Source of the DNA: a virus
Direction: 5' to 3' (one strand)
Length of the DNA stretch: 64,000 nucleotides
IMG/VR virus record: IMGVR_UViG_3300047281_000098
Location: 1 to 64,000 of that record
Shown: one piece after another, positions 13,276 through 21,755 of the stretch
Position numbering within the stretch: position 1 is the first letter of the stretch
How the letters are laid out: each line of letters opens with the position of its first letter
Program-made: the position numbers and the translations under genes
Notes under the pieces: model-generated
The model's database searches: none
What the model was told of the DNA's origin: nothing
The model's input: the letters and a program-made list of their open reading frames with translations, nothing else

Positions 13276-14571
13276 ATGACAACAGCAATCGCACCCAAAG
13301 CAGCTAAAAAAACAAAAAGTAAAAAGTACGAAAATCTAATCGGCCCCACTGATGCCAAGATTGACAATCAAGCACGTGAACGTTTGATCACTGCCCGAAT
13401 TGGACTGTTGCTTCGTCATTCCTTCTTTGGTAATCTTGCTACTCGCCTACAGCTTATCAATGCTGATAGCTGGTGTGGTACTGCTGCTACTGACGGCCAA
13501 AAGTTCTATTACAATTCACGCTTCATTATGCTTCTTAAAGTTAAGGAAGTAGAATTTCTCGTGGGCCACGAAGTGTTACACGTTGTGTATGATCACATGG
13601 GTCGAGTAGGTAATCGTGATCACCAGATGTGGAATATTGCTGATGACTATGCTGTCAATGCTGATTTGAAACGTCATAAAGTTGGACAGTTCATCACCAC
13701 AGTGCCTTGTTTGTACGAACAAAAATACGATGGCAAGCCCGCTGAAGAAATCTATGATGACTTGATGAAAAACGTACAGAAAATCAGTATTGATGATCTT
13801 CTGGACCAGATGATTGATGATCACATGGATGGTGAAGACGGTGAAGATGGTGACGGTGAAGATGGTGACGGCAAACCCGGACAAGGCAAAGGTCGTCCAC
13901 GTATGTCTGCTGAAGAAAAAGAACGTGTTCGCCAAGAAGTAAAGCAGGCAATTATTGCTGCTGCTCAAGGTGCTGAAGCTGGCACTATCCCTAAAGGCGT
14001 CGAGCGTTTGATTCGCAATACTACTGATCCGCAGATGCCATGGCGCGAACTGTTACAGGTAAATCTGACAAGTGCTATTCGTAATGACTATAGCTGGGGT
14101 CGCCCCAATCGTAGATCATGGCACATGGATGCTATCATGCCTGGCATGACTCCCGGTGAAGAAATTGATGTAACAGTTGCGATTGATATGTCAGGCAGTA
14201 TTAGCAATAAACAAGCATCAATGTTTCTAGGTGAGATTGCTGGAATGATGGGTTCATTCTCCGGCTACAAAGTTCATGTGTTTTGCTTTGATACCAAAAC
14301 TTACAATCCTGCTGACTTTACCAGCGAGAACATGGACCTCATTGACGAATACGAGCCAATGGGCGGTGGCGGTACTGACTTTGATTGTATTTTTGATTAT
14401 CTGAAAGAGAATGCCATTGATCCAAAGCGTCTGATTGTATTCACTGATGGATATCCATGTGGCTCTTGGGGTGATAAAGATTACTGCGACACTACTTGGA
14501 TCATTCACGGTGACAAGGATCCTCATCCCCCGTTTGGCACTTGGGCTATCTATGATGAACCGGCCAACTGA
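13276..14571 (+). CDS. VWA-domain protein with HExxH metallopeptidase-like domain
   Basis: 431 residues. An N-terminal domain carries HEVLH (98-102), as in DUF2201-type putative metallopeptidases. A very acidic Gly/Asp repeat linker is near 184-199, and a basic helix follows. The C-terminal VWA domain has the MIDAS motif DMSGS (304-308), with GGGGTD near 350 and FTDGYP near 380 as the other metal ligands. With the adjacent MoxR ATPase it forms a typical MoxR-VWA pair. The substrate is unknown; such pairs activate or assemble metal-dependent or membrane complexes in bacteria. Confidence 0.88.
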   Translation: MTTAIAPKAAKKTKSKKYENLIGPTDAKIDNQARERLITARIGLLLRHSFFGNLATRLQLINADSWCGTAATDGQKFYYNSRFIMLLKVKEVEFLVGHEVLHVVYDHMGRVGNRDHQMWNIADDYAVNADLKRHKVGQFITTVPCLYEQKYDGKPAEEIYDDLMKNVQKISIDDLLDQMIDDHMDGEDGEDGDGEDGDGKPGQGKGRPRMSAEEKERVRQEVKQAIIAAAQGAEAGTIPKGVERLIRNTTDPQMPWRELLQVNLTSAIRNDYSWGRPNRRSWHMDAIMPGMTPGEEIDVTVAIDMSGSISNKQASMFLGEIAGMMGSFSGYKVHVFCFDTKTYNPADFTSENMDLIDEYEPMGGGGTDFDCIFDYLKENAIDPKRLIVFTDGYPCGSWGDKDYCDTTWIIHGDKDPHPPFGTWAIYDEPAN

Positions 14572-14579
14572 TTGTAAAA

Positions 14580-14816
14580 ATGACTGACATATACGAATCA
14601 CCTGATAAGGGAGAAACCGTGTATGTTCGTCAATCTGGCTCAGTTGAACGCACATTACATAGTGTCAGTGAACGACAACATGATCTACACGCAAGTCTAG
14701 TGGAGTCACAGCTTTGGGGTCAAATACACCGGGCTGCGAAAACAAATGTGGCACTGGCTGATGCATTGGATAAGGTTAAAATGATTTATGCGCTCATCAA
14801 AAAAGAAAAAAACTAG
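14580..14816 (+). CDS. hypothetical 78-residue protein
   Basis: Begins MTDIYESPDKGETVYVR, then a helical body ending with a Lys-rich tail. It sits 8 bases after the VWA gene and overlaps the next gene by 29 bases if that gene uses its first ATG. No recognised domain. Confidence 0.68.
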   Translation: MTDIYESPDKGETVYVRQSGSVERTLHSVSERQHDLHASLVESQLWGQIHRAAKTNVALADALDKVKMIYALIKKEKN

Positions 14817-15159
14817 ATATCTTGCAATGTGGGATATGACCGGGCTTGAATGTCTAATCAATGTGTCTGTCATACAAGAGAAACATGAACAGTGGGAAAA
14901 AGAAAATATTTTTCGTATTCTTCAAGAGAAAGAATCGTCCCCTGCCCCCAAAATCGTGCCATTGAATCAACTGATTCTCAGGGCAAGATTCAATAGTCAT
15001 CGCCACTATGAGATTTACACTTTTGATTCAGCGTTGACTGAAGAAGATATTAAAGAAACATTTGCCGATGACCCGCAATTGATTGTTGATACCATTCGTA
15101 ATGCGGGTCACGAAATTTATAGCGACCGAGTATTAAAGAAAACACAGGTGATAACATGA
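14788..15159 (+). CDS. hypothetical 123-residue protein
   Basis: The ATG at 14788 gives a Lys-rich start (MRSSKKKKTR); a second ATG at 14827 (MWDMTG) would remove the overlap and may be the true start. C-terminal part SALTEEDIKETFADDPQ is helical and acidic. ATGA overlap with the next gene. No family recognised. Confidence 0.62.
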   Translation: MRSSKKKKTRYLAMWDMTGLECLINVSVIQEKHEQWEKENIFRILQEKESSPAPKIVPLNQLILRARFNSHRHYEIYTFDSALTEEDIKETFADDPQLIVDTIRNAGHEIYSDRVLKKTQVIT

Positions 15160-15572
15160 GAATGCTAATTGGAACAAGTTTGGGTGGATGCCTTCAATCT
15201 ATCATGAAGGGTGAAGTGTCCGAGGATGAAGTATTGCTACTAATTACCCGCACAATGTGTACTTCACAAGAGGGATTGATGGCGATTGTGGAAATGTATC
15301 ATAGTAACGGTAATTTCCTGGCATCACGTCCAGATCAATATAAAATGAGTGAGTTTCCTCTTGACGAGGTGAAGGCGCTTGCTATTAGATTGTACCAAGC
15401 TGGTAAAATTCATCAGCCTCGCAACTTTAATGAATATAGTGGGTTCATTCACCCCGGACTCGCACAAGGTGATGGATGCTGGATTGAAGTTAATCCGCTT
15501 GGTATTAATTCAAATCCAATAGTAGTAGATGCCTACGAAAAATATAAGATGCTGGATTCATTGACCAAATGA
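15156..15572 (+). CDS. hypothetical 138-residue protein
   Basis: Starts MRMLIGTSLGGCLQSIMKGE. A Gly/Cys-rich turn is followed by helices and an HPGLAQGDGCW segment that looks like a conserved core. Coupled by 4-base overlaps to both neighbours. Probably cytoplasmic; no function recognised. Confidence 0.72.
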   Translation: MRMLIGTSLGGCLQSIMKGEVSEDEVLLLITRTMCTSQEGLMAIVEMYHSNGNFLASRPDQYKMSEFPLDEVKALAIRLYQAGKIHQPRNFNEYSGFIHPGLAQGDGCWIEVNPLGINSNPIVVDAYEKYKMLDSLTK

Positions 15573-15835
15573 CAGAGTACACAATCAATCCACTAACATG
15601 GTTTGCTGGCCGAGAATCAACATTCACTCCTGAACACTTTACAGTGGCAAATGAGCCGCTTACCCCGCAATCTAAACAATGGATCATTGATAAATTGTCT
15701 GGTAGGTATTCTATTGTACAGTATATCGAATCAGAAACTGGGGTAACTATATTCCAGTCATATTCACGACTTTTCGGGCAACCTGCCTTCGAAGATCCTA
15801 AAGAAGCAGTACTTTATGAGCTTAGATGGTCATAA
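15569..15835 (+). CDS. hypothetical 88-residue protein
   Basis: Ends ...EDPKEAVLYELRWS. The last part (E-A-V-L-Y-E-L-R-W-S) closely resembles the F-x-L-R-W ends of the small proteins encoded at 44938-50874, though it lies 29 kb away. This makes it a possible solitary member of that family. ATGA overlap upstream; no function known. Confidence 0.72.
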   Translation: MTEYTINPLTWFAGRESTFTPEHFTVANEPLTPQSKQWIIDKLSGRYSIVQYIESETGVTIFQSYSRLFGQPAFEDPKEAVLYELRWS

Positions 15836-15843
15836 AGTAGTAT

Positions 15844-15851
15844 TATAAATA
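15844..15851 (+). promoter_or_regulatory. T4-type late promoter
   Basis: TATAAATA, a perfect match to the T4 late consensus. It lies in a short gap before the gene at 15910, which has an AAGGAG Shine-Dalgarno, so this late transcript has a normal leader of about 50 bases. Confidence 0.75.
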
Positions 15852-15909
15852 TTTCACACCAAATTACTCTTATTAAATAAGTTTATATCATATAACAAGG
15901 AGAACATAT

Positions 15910-16620
15910 ATGAGTTTTACACGACACGTTGGCAAACACGGCGACCGCAAAGTAGCAATCGTTTTTAGAGAAGTCCCAGGTGAGCCACACATGTGCCTGG
16001 TCACGTATACCGAACTTATCAATCAACACATTCATGATCCTTTGATCCAGTGTATTGATAGTGATATCGGCCAGAATAGTGAGAACTTAGCTGATGCGTT
16101 GAATCGCACCTATACTAAAGATGGTCGTCCGATTCTTCAAGTTCTACACACTGAAGGTCAGTTGAAGAAAGTTCAAACTGCCTTGATCGTTATGACACCT
16201 AACCCAAGCACACGCATTCGTCTTGATGAACTTAATGTCATGCTTGATGAAATGAAACAAGGTGAAGCTGCCGTTAAGAAAATGGCTGAAATGGACAAGA
16301 GCCGCGGTATGCAAGATCCAGCTGATGTTGTCCGCAGAATGCGTGGTCCAGTAACCGGAGAAGTAACTGCTCCCACTGGCGATGCGCTAGGTGATGCTAA
16401 TCTCGCAAAGCAACGAATTGAACAAGCGCAGCGCATGGAACGTGAAGCATCTGGTCTAATGGCTGAAGCAGCACGTTTGATGACTGAAGCAAAAGCACTT
16501 GACCCTGCGCTATCAACCCCAACTAAGATTACTAAAGTGAAAAAAGTGAAAGCTGTAGAAGCAATCGCACCCGTTGCGGCACCCCGCAAATACACTAAAA
16601 AAGTAACTAATGTCACCTGA
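15910..16620 (+). CDS. conserved late phage protein, unknown function
   Basis: 236 residues. A folded N-terminal half (MSFTRHVGKHGDRKVAIVF...) precedes a helical, partly coiled-coil segment (AKQRIEQAQRMEREASGLM) and a basic Ala/Pro/Lys tail. A strong AAGGAG ribosome-binding site and a late promoter suggest good late expression. The tail looks able to bind nucleic acid; that is inference. Confidence 0.75.
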   Translation: MSFTRHVGKHGDRKVAIVFREVPGEPHMCLVTYTELINQHIHDPLIQCIDSDIGQNSENLADALNRTYTKDGRPILQVLHTEGQLKKVQTALIVMTPNPSTRIRLDELNVMLDEMKQGEAAVKKMAEMDKSRGMQDPADVVRRMRGPVTGEVTAPTGDALGDANLAKQRIEQAQRMEREASGLMAEAARLMTEAKALDPALSTPTKITKVKKVKAVEAIAPVAAPRKYTKKVTNVT

Positions 16621-16906
16621 TTTTGTCAGTAAATGGGAACACATTCTTGAAGACGTAGAAAAGAATAATATACCTATCCAGTTCATAAAAAAATTGGTTA
16701 TTAAGTTGCAAGGTAAAAAGCAGCAAACAGTTAATATTATGAAACTACTTCAACAAGGATTAGACCCAGAGCAAATTGAAGAAGCACTAAGTAGAAAATT
16801 ACATGAACTTGATGAAACAGTTGTCAGCATTGATTTTATACTTAATGTACAATCAATTGCGGATACCGTTCAGCCTACTACCGACGAGTTGCTGAAGAAT
16901 CTATGA
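16610..16906 (+). CDS. conserved helical phage protein
   Basis: 98 residues, almost all helical (FVSKWEHILEDVEKNNIP, then FIKKLVIKLQGKKQQ). I recall similar small proteins in other T4-like phages without a known function. It overlaps the previous gene by 11 bases and the DHFR gene by 4. Confidence 0.72.
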   Translation: MSPDFVSKWEHILEDVEKNNIPIQFIKKLVIKLQGKKQQTVNIMKLLQQGLDPEQIEEALSRKLHELDETVVSIDFILNVQSIADTVQPTTDELLKNL

Positions 16907-17376
16907 AGTTAATTATAGCATGTACCCCTTCGGGTGGAATAGGCTATAAGAACAAATTGCCCTGGAGTAAAATCGAGGGCGATTTACCAAGATTTAATAA
17001 ATTAACAAATGGTAAAGTTGTTGTTATGGGTCGTAATACTTGGAATAGCTTGCCGAAGAAACCGTTACCTAATAGGACAAACTACATCATCACTTCTGAT
17101 CCTACAATTATTCCTTTCTATCCCGCGAGTGCCGGCACAGCCTTTGCTACTACTATGAGAACTCTCGACTATCTTAATGAAAATGCATGTATTATAGGCG
17201 GAGCAAAACTAATTGAAGGTGCCTGGGGGAGGATTACAGAAGTTCATTTAACAATAACTTTCGCCGAATACACTTGCGATACTTTCATTGATCTGTTAAA
17301 ATTATCTAAAGAATTCACCTGTAATCAATTGAGTGACTTCCCTGATCACTCATATCAAATTTGGAAAAGACGATGA
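16903..17376 (+). CDS. frd: dihydrofolate reductase
   Basis: 157 residues, typical DHFR length. The substrate site LPWSKIEGDLPRF includes the catalytic acid Asp27; VVMGRNTWNSLP and CIIGGAKLIEGA are the NADPH-binding elements. It reduces the dihydrofolate made by thymidylate synthase, whose gene follows with a 4-base overlap, as in the frd-td pair of T4. Confidence 0.95.
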   Translation: MKLIIACTPSGGIGYKNKLPWSKIEGDLPRFNKLTNGKVVVMGRNTWNSLPKKPLPNRTNYIITSDPTIIPFYPASAGTAFATTMRTLDYLNENACIIGGAKLIEGAWGRITEVHLTITFAEYTCDTFIDLLKLSKEFTCNQLSDFPDHSYQIWKRR

Positions 17377-18248
17377 AACAATACCTAGACCTACTACAAG
17401 ATATTTTAGATAACGGAGAAATGAAAGATGATAGAACTGGCACTGGCACTATTAGTGTGTTTGGACGTAGCCTTCGCTTTAATTTGCATAATTCCTTCCC
17501 GGCTGTTACCACAAAAAAGCTAGCTTGGAAAGCCTGTAAAGGTGAACTACTTTGGTTTCTTGAAGGATCAGGAGATGAACGTAGGCTCGCAGAGATTACG
17601 CACGGCACTGCTACTGGCAATGTTACCATTTGGACTGGCAATGCGCTATCTCCTTATTGGAAACCTAAAGCAAAGTTTGAAGGTGATTTAGGAAGAGTTT
17701 ACGGAGTACAATGGCGCCAGTGGAATCCACACGCTATTAAATGGACTAGTTCTAGTGAGTCAGAACCAGTGTATATCGATCAATTGGCGAATCTCATAGA
17801 AGGACTGAAACAAGATCCTAATGGGCGCAGGCACATCCTCAGTGCTTGGAACGTGGGCGAGTTAGATCAAATGGCATTGCCCCCTTGTCACGTTATGAGT
17901 CAATTCTATGTCAACAAAAATAAAGAACTCTCTTGTCATATGTATCAGCGCAGCGTGGATGTTTTTCTTGGTCTACCTTTTAATATTGCTAGCTATGCGT
18001 TACTCACTCATTTGATTGCGCAAGTGTGCGGATTGAAAGTTGGTGAGCTTGTCATTAGCACAGGTGATACTCACATTTATTCTAATCACGTCGAACAGGT
18101 TAGAGAACAGTTGGCCCGCGAACCGCTGGCAGCTCCTACACTTTGGCTTAACCCTGAAATTATTGATATCAATCAATTTAAAATGGAAGATATCAAATTA
18201 GAGAACTACACTTCATTGTCTTCTATCAAAGCAGAAATGGCAGTATAA
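17373..18248 (+). CDS. td: thymidylate synthase ThyA
   Basis: 291 residues from the ATGA overlap; a TTG at 17361 would only add four residues inside the DHFR gene. The catalytic Cys172 lies in ALPPCH; dUMP-binding RRHILSAWN (152-160) and the QRSVDVFLGLPFNIASYA region are intact. It makes dTMP for phage DNA. Unlike the T4 td gene there is no intron: the reading frame is continuous. Confidence 0.96.
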   Translation: MKQYLDLLQDILDNGEMKDDRTGTGTISVFGRSLRFNLHNSFPAVTTKKLAWKACKGELLWFLEGSGDERRLAEITHGTATGNVTIWTGNALSPYWKPKAKFEGDLGRVYGVQWRQWNPHAIKWTSSSESEPVYIDQLANLIEGLKQDPNGRRHILSAWNVGELDQMALPPCHVMSQFYVNKNKELSCHMYQRSVDVFLGLPFNIASYALLTHLIAQVCGLKVGELVISTGDTHIYSNHVEQVREQLAREPLAAPTLWLNPEIIDINQFKMEDIKLENYTSLSSIKAEMAV

Positions 18249-18997
18249 TGAATAAATTATTACTTACAAGTGGGTGTAGCTTTTCTAGACCAGGAACAAC
18301 AGAAGCAGAAGCAACTTGGGCTAATTGTTTAGAAAAAAAATTGGTCAACTATGATGCTGTTCATATAGGATTAGCCTCCCAAGGTAATGATTTAATCAGC
18401 AGAAAAACTATATACACACTTACGCAGCTACTAAAGAAAATGAATCCTCAGGATATATTAGTTGGTATAATGTGGTCAGGTACACCTAGACATGCTGTAT
18501 ATCTTTCTAATACAGTTGACAATTTTCCTAAGGTATTTCAAAATCAAGTAAACCCCACTTCAGTCGTGCCGAACAATGATAAATGGTATGTACTAATTCC
18601 AAAAAATCATCCTAATATGAAAGATAGAGAGTTTGATATCTATAGCAGAAGTTATTATGAATATCTATACGATCAAACTGGATCAGAAGTTGAAACTTGT
18701 GAACATATATTAAGAACACAGTGGTTCTTAGAAAAGAACAATATCAAGTACTTTATGAGTACATATATGAGTACAGTGCTACCTAGTAGTTTGAAAACAA
18801 ATATCGAAGTTGCCCATCTATATAATGAAATAAATTTTGATACTTTTTTGCCAGTTGATGGTGAATATGAGTGGTGCTTAAATAAATCAGGATTATCATT
18901 TCCTATACCAGGTGATCGTCATCCTAGTAACTTTCAACACGATAAATTTACAGACGATATCATCATTCCCTTTTTAAAAGAAAAACAATATATATGA
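18248..18997 (+). CDS. SGNH-hydrolase-like protein
   Basis: 249 residues. Block I SGCSFS (8-13) places the candidate nucleophile Ser near residue 8 or 11; NHIGLASQGND-like sequence near 41-49 gives Gly and Asn of blocks II/III, and DRHPSN near 226 gives the Asp-x-x-His-like block V. Family members are esterases or acyl/acetyl-transfer enzymes on sugars. TAATG overlap with ThyA upstream and 4-base overlap with the epimerase downstream suggest a sugar-modification operon. Confidence 0.7.
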   Translation: MNKLLLTSGCSFSRPGTTEAEATWANCLEKKLVNYDAVHIGLASQGNDLISRKTIYTLTQLLKKMNPQDILVGIMWSGTPRHAVYLSNTVDNFPKVFQNQVNPTSVVPNNDKWYVLIPKNHPNMKDREFDIYSRSYYEYLYDQTGSEVETCEHILRTQWFLEKNNIKYFMSTYMSTVLPSSLKTNIEVAHLYNEINFDTFLPVDGEYEWCLNKSGLSFPIPGDRHPSNFQHDKFTDDIIIPFLKEKQYI

Positions 18998-19953
18998 ACA
19001 TTTTAGTAACAGGAGGCTTGGGCCTCATCGGACATCATGTAGTGAAACGTCTACAGAATCAAGGTCACATTGTGTCTATTATGGATACACAAACAAACTA
19101 CGGTATCATCCCTCAAGATGAAATTGATTACCTAGTCGAAGAACGAACAAAGAATCTAGACTTGTCCGGTTATTATAAGTATGATATTTGTGATTCTGCT
19201 AAAGTTACCAAGGTGTTTAGTATAGAAACCCCTGATATTGTAATTCATATGGCCAGCTTTCCCAGACAAAAAGTAGTCAATGCGAATCCTGCATTGGGAA
19301 GTCGCGTTATGAGTGAAGGCCTTCTTAATTTACTAGAAGCTAGTAAACATTTTGAGGTACGAAAGTTCGTTTATATCAGTAGTTCAATGGTCTACGGTGA
19401 CTTTACTGATGATGTCACAGAAGAGTCTCCGTGTAATCCACAGGGACAATATGGCATTATGAAACTTGCCGGCGAATGGTTAGTTAAAGATTACTCACGC
19501 CGCGACAATATTGTTCATACTATCATTCGCCCTAGTGCAGTGTACGGTCCATTAGATGTCGAAGACCGTGTTATCGCAAAATTCATGCTTACGGCAATGC
19601 GAGGTGGCGCACTTAAAGTTAATGGCGCCGGAGAAACACTAGACTTCACTTATGTAGAAGACGCAGCAGCTGGCATAGTCGCAGCAGCACTAAGTGAAAA
19701 TACTACTAACAAGACCTATAACATTACCAAGAGTCATAGTCGTACTCTACTTGACGCAGCTAATCTAGCAGTTAAGATCGCAGGCAAAGGAACGATTGAG
19801 GTCCGAGCCAAGGATGCTGACTTTCCAAGTCGAGGCGCATTAAATATTGATGCCGCAAAAAGAGACTTTAGCTTTGATCCTAAAGTAGATGTAGAAGAAG
19901 GGTTCGAAAAGTATTACGAGTGGTTAAGTGAAAGCCCATACTTTAACAAATGA
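18994..19953 (+). CDS. NAD-dependent sugar-nucleotide epimerase/dehydratase
   Basis: 319 residues, extended short-chain dehydrogenase. Rossmann GGLGLIG (7-13), the Ser-Ser-Ser at VYISSSMVYG, catalytic Tyr and Lys in YGIMK, and RPSAVYGP are all present. Enzymes of this type make or interconvert UDP/dTDP sugars. The next gene is a sugar aminotransferase, so a modified amino sugar is a plausible product. Confidence 0.92.
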   Translation: MNILVTGGLGLIGHHVVKRLQNQGHIVSIMDTQTNYGIIPQDEIDYLVEERTKNLDLSGYYKYDICDSAKVTKVFSIETPDIVIHMASFPRQKVVNANPALGSRVMSEGLLNLLEASKHFEVRKFVYISSSMVYGDFTDDVTEESPCNPQGQYGIMKLAGEWLVKDYSRRDNIVHTIIRPSAVYGPLDVEDRVIAKFMLTAMRGGALKVNGAGETLDFTYVEDAAAGIVAAALSENTTNKTYNITKSHSRTLLDAANLAVKIAGKGTIEVRAKDADFPSRGALNIDAAKRDFSFDPKVDVEEGFEKYYEWLSESPYFNK

Positions 19954-21017
19954 ATATTAGACATTTTAGATTAGATAGACAATATGCTAATCTTAAAGAT
20001 GAATTACTAGATGCAAGTCACCGTGCTCTGAAAGACGGTGTTCTTGTTGGCGGAGAGCATACCCGCGCATTTGAAAAATGGTTAGCTGAACGCACCGGTG
20101 CAAAGTATGCCATAACAGTTCATAGTGGGACACAAGCATTAGAAATTATTGCCAGGTATAAAATAGAACAATGGCACATGAATGGTAATTTTAGTAGCAT
20201 CGTGCCTACTATCCATATACCTAATATTACATATCCAGCAACAATGAACGCATTCATAACAGCAGGATGGAACATAGAGTTGAATGACACTGATAGTAAT
20301 GGACTGCTGGTACCGTCAAGCTATACTCAAGTAGGGCATTATGAATGTGTAGTTGGACTATACGGCACCGGCCTGAACAAGATTCACTATGACTCTAGTT
20401 CAGTGGTTGATGGGGCGCAGCATTGGCTCGTTGCTGATGGTAACATTGGGTCAGGCATGGCTATCTCATTTGATCCTACTAAAAATCTGCCAGCATCCGG
20501 CAACGGCGGTGCCATTGTCACTAATGATAGATATCTATATGAGTATGCCATATTGTACAAGGACAACGGTAAAAATGCTTTCTCTTCGGTTGGTACTAAT
20601 AGTAAGATGAGTGAGCAAGATTGTGCTCAACTATTAGTACGAACTAAGTACATTGATTCTTGGCAGGATCGCAGAGAGTATATCAAAAATCATTGGTGTG
20701 ATGCTTTTAAAGAGTTACCGCTAAGATGTTTGAGTGCTGGAATAGAATATCACGCTAATCAAAAGTTCGTAGTATATACTTCTGATCGTGATGATTTACA
20801 TAAATATATGATGGATCACGGGATAGAAACAAGAATTCACTATCCATATGCCCTAAGTGAGTTGTCGGTTACATCATCATATAAAAAACCCGACCTCATC
20901 AGCACAAGCGTGATGCTAGTACGTGGTGTACTAAGTTTACCAATGTATCCTGAATTAACTGATGAAGAAGTTGAATATATAACACAAACTGTTATATCAT
21001 ACTTCAATCATAAATAA
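19950..21017 (+). CDS. DegT/DnrJ/EryC1-type sugar aminotransferase
   Basis: 355 residues, usual length for PLP-dependent sugar aminotransferases. HSGTQALE near 58 binds the cofactor phosphate, VVDGAQHW near 152 holds the Asp that contacts PLP, and SFDPTKNLPASGNGGAI near 171-187 contains the Schiff-base Lys. It probably aminates a keto sugar made by the adjacent epimerase/dehydratase. Its stop codon lies inside the late promoter for the spanin genes. Confidence 0.92.
   Translation: MNIRHFRLDRQYANLKDELLDASHRALKDGVLVGGEHTRAFEKWLAERTGAKYAITVHSGTQALEIIARYKIEQWHMNGNFSSIVPTIHIPNITYPATMNAFITAGWNIELNDTDSNGLLVPSSYTQVGHYECVVGLYGTGLNKIHYDSSSVVDGAQHWLVADGNIGSGMAISFDPTKNLPASGNGGAIVTNDRYLYEYAILYKDNGKNAFSSVGTNSKMSEQDCAQLLVRTKYIDSWQDRREYIKNHWCDAFKELPLRCLSAGIEYHANQKFVVYTSDRDDLHKYMMDHGIETRIHYPYALSELSVTSSYKKPDLISTSVMLVRGVLSLPMYPELTDEEVEYITQTVISYFNHK
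21010..21016 (+). promoter_or_regulatory. T4-type late promoter overlapping a stop codon (leaderless)
   Basis: ATAAATA followed by AGTAT and the ATG at 21022. The motif includes the Lys codon and stop of the aminotransferase gene (CAT AAA TAA). Predicted start is at or next to the ATG of the i-spanin gene, fitting late expression of lysis proteins. Confidence 0.68.
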
Positions 21018-21021
21018 GTAT

Positions 21022-21489
21022 ATGTGGATATTATCAGTGCTCCCCGATATTGTACTTCATTTAATTCTTGTTGTTGGAATTTTGGGTACCATAGCAGGAT
21101 TCGTGTTAGGAGGCATCCCCTTCATTAATGCGTACAAGCTACCTATACAAATTTGCAGCATATTGATATTGTCATTAGGATTATACTTGGAAGGTGGTCT
21201 TGCTGATAAACAAGTCTGGTTACTTAAAGTAAAAGAAGTCGAGGCTAAGTTAGCGAAAGCCGAAGCAAAGTCTCAGCTTGAGAATGTAAAGATAGTAACT
21301 CAGGTAGTTAAGAAGCTAGAGTTAGTCAGAACACGCGGAAATGATGTAGTTCAGTACATTGATCGTGAAGTAGTCAAATACGACAATATATGTCCTATTC
21401 CAATTGAAGTAATCAGGGCACATAATGCTGCCGCCGGAGACTTGCGTCTTAAAATGGAAATGTCACTAACACTGAAGGATCTAAAATGA
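21022..21489 (+). CDS. i-spanin (Rz-like) lysis protein
   Basis: 155 residues. Two hydrophobic segments (about 8-32 and 41-57) are followed by a long coiled coil (KVKEVEAKLAKAEAKSQ... to RTRGNDVVQYIDRE) and an IRAHNAAAG motif like that of Rz proteins. It would sit in the inner membrane with the coiled coil in the periplasm, pairing with the lipoprotein encoded next. The 4-base overlap is typical of spanin pairs. Called from layout rather than close similarity. Confidence 0.72.
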   Translation: MWILSVLPDIVLHLILVVGILGTIAGFVLGGIPFINAYKLPIQICSILILSLGLYLEGGLADKQVWLLKVKEVEAKLAKAEAKSQLENVKIVTQVVKKLELVRTRGNDVVQYIDREVVKYDNICPIPIEVIRAHNAAAGDLRLKMEMSLTLKDLK

Positions 21490-21755
21490 AACAGCTAGTT
21501 ATTATTGTGGCGTTACTGATAAGTGGGTGTAGTACACCTGTTCCTATATCTTCTAAATTTCCTGATGTGCCTCCACAACTAACGGAAAAATGCCCTCAAC
21601 TGAAATTAATTGAGGGCGATGCGGTAACATTGAGTAGTCTTACCAAGACTGTTACCGCAAATTACACTACGTATTACGAATGTGCTATCAAACTAGATAG
21701 TTGGATTGAATGGTATGGCGTTCAGAAAACTATATTCGAAAACGCCGGTAAATAA
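21486..21755 (+). CDS. o-spanin (Rz1-like) lipoprotein
   Basis: 89 residues. The signal sequence ends in a lipobox LISGC with the modified Cys15. The mature part is Pro-rich at first, then carries a conserved-looking TVTANYTTYYECA and DSWIEWYGVQK. Outer-membrane lipoproteins of this kind fuse membranes with the i-spanin at lysis. It directly follows the i-spanin and converges with the nuclease gene. Confidence 0.75.
   Translation: MKQLVIIVALLISGCSTPVPISSKFPDVPPQLTEKCPQLKLIEGDAVTLSSLTKTVTANYTTYYECAIKLDSWIEWYGVQKTIFENAGK

Noticed and set aside
16173-16616. 147-codon - strand frame within the 15910 gene
   Set aside because: Mirror of Ala/Lys-rich codons; the + strand gene has promoter and AAGGAG.
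17373-18248. A group I intron in thymidylate synthase, as in T4 td
   Set aside because: The reading frame is uninterrupted and all motifs are contiguous.
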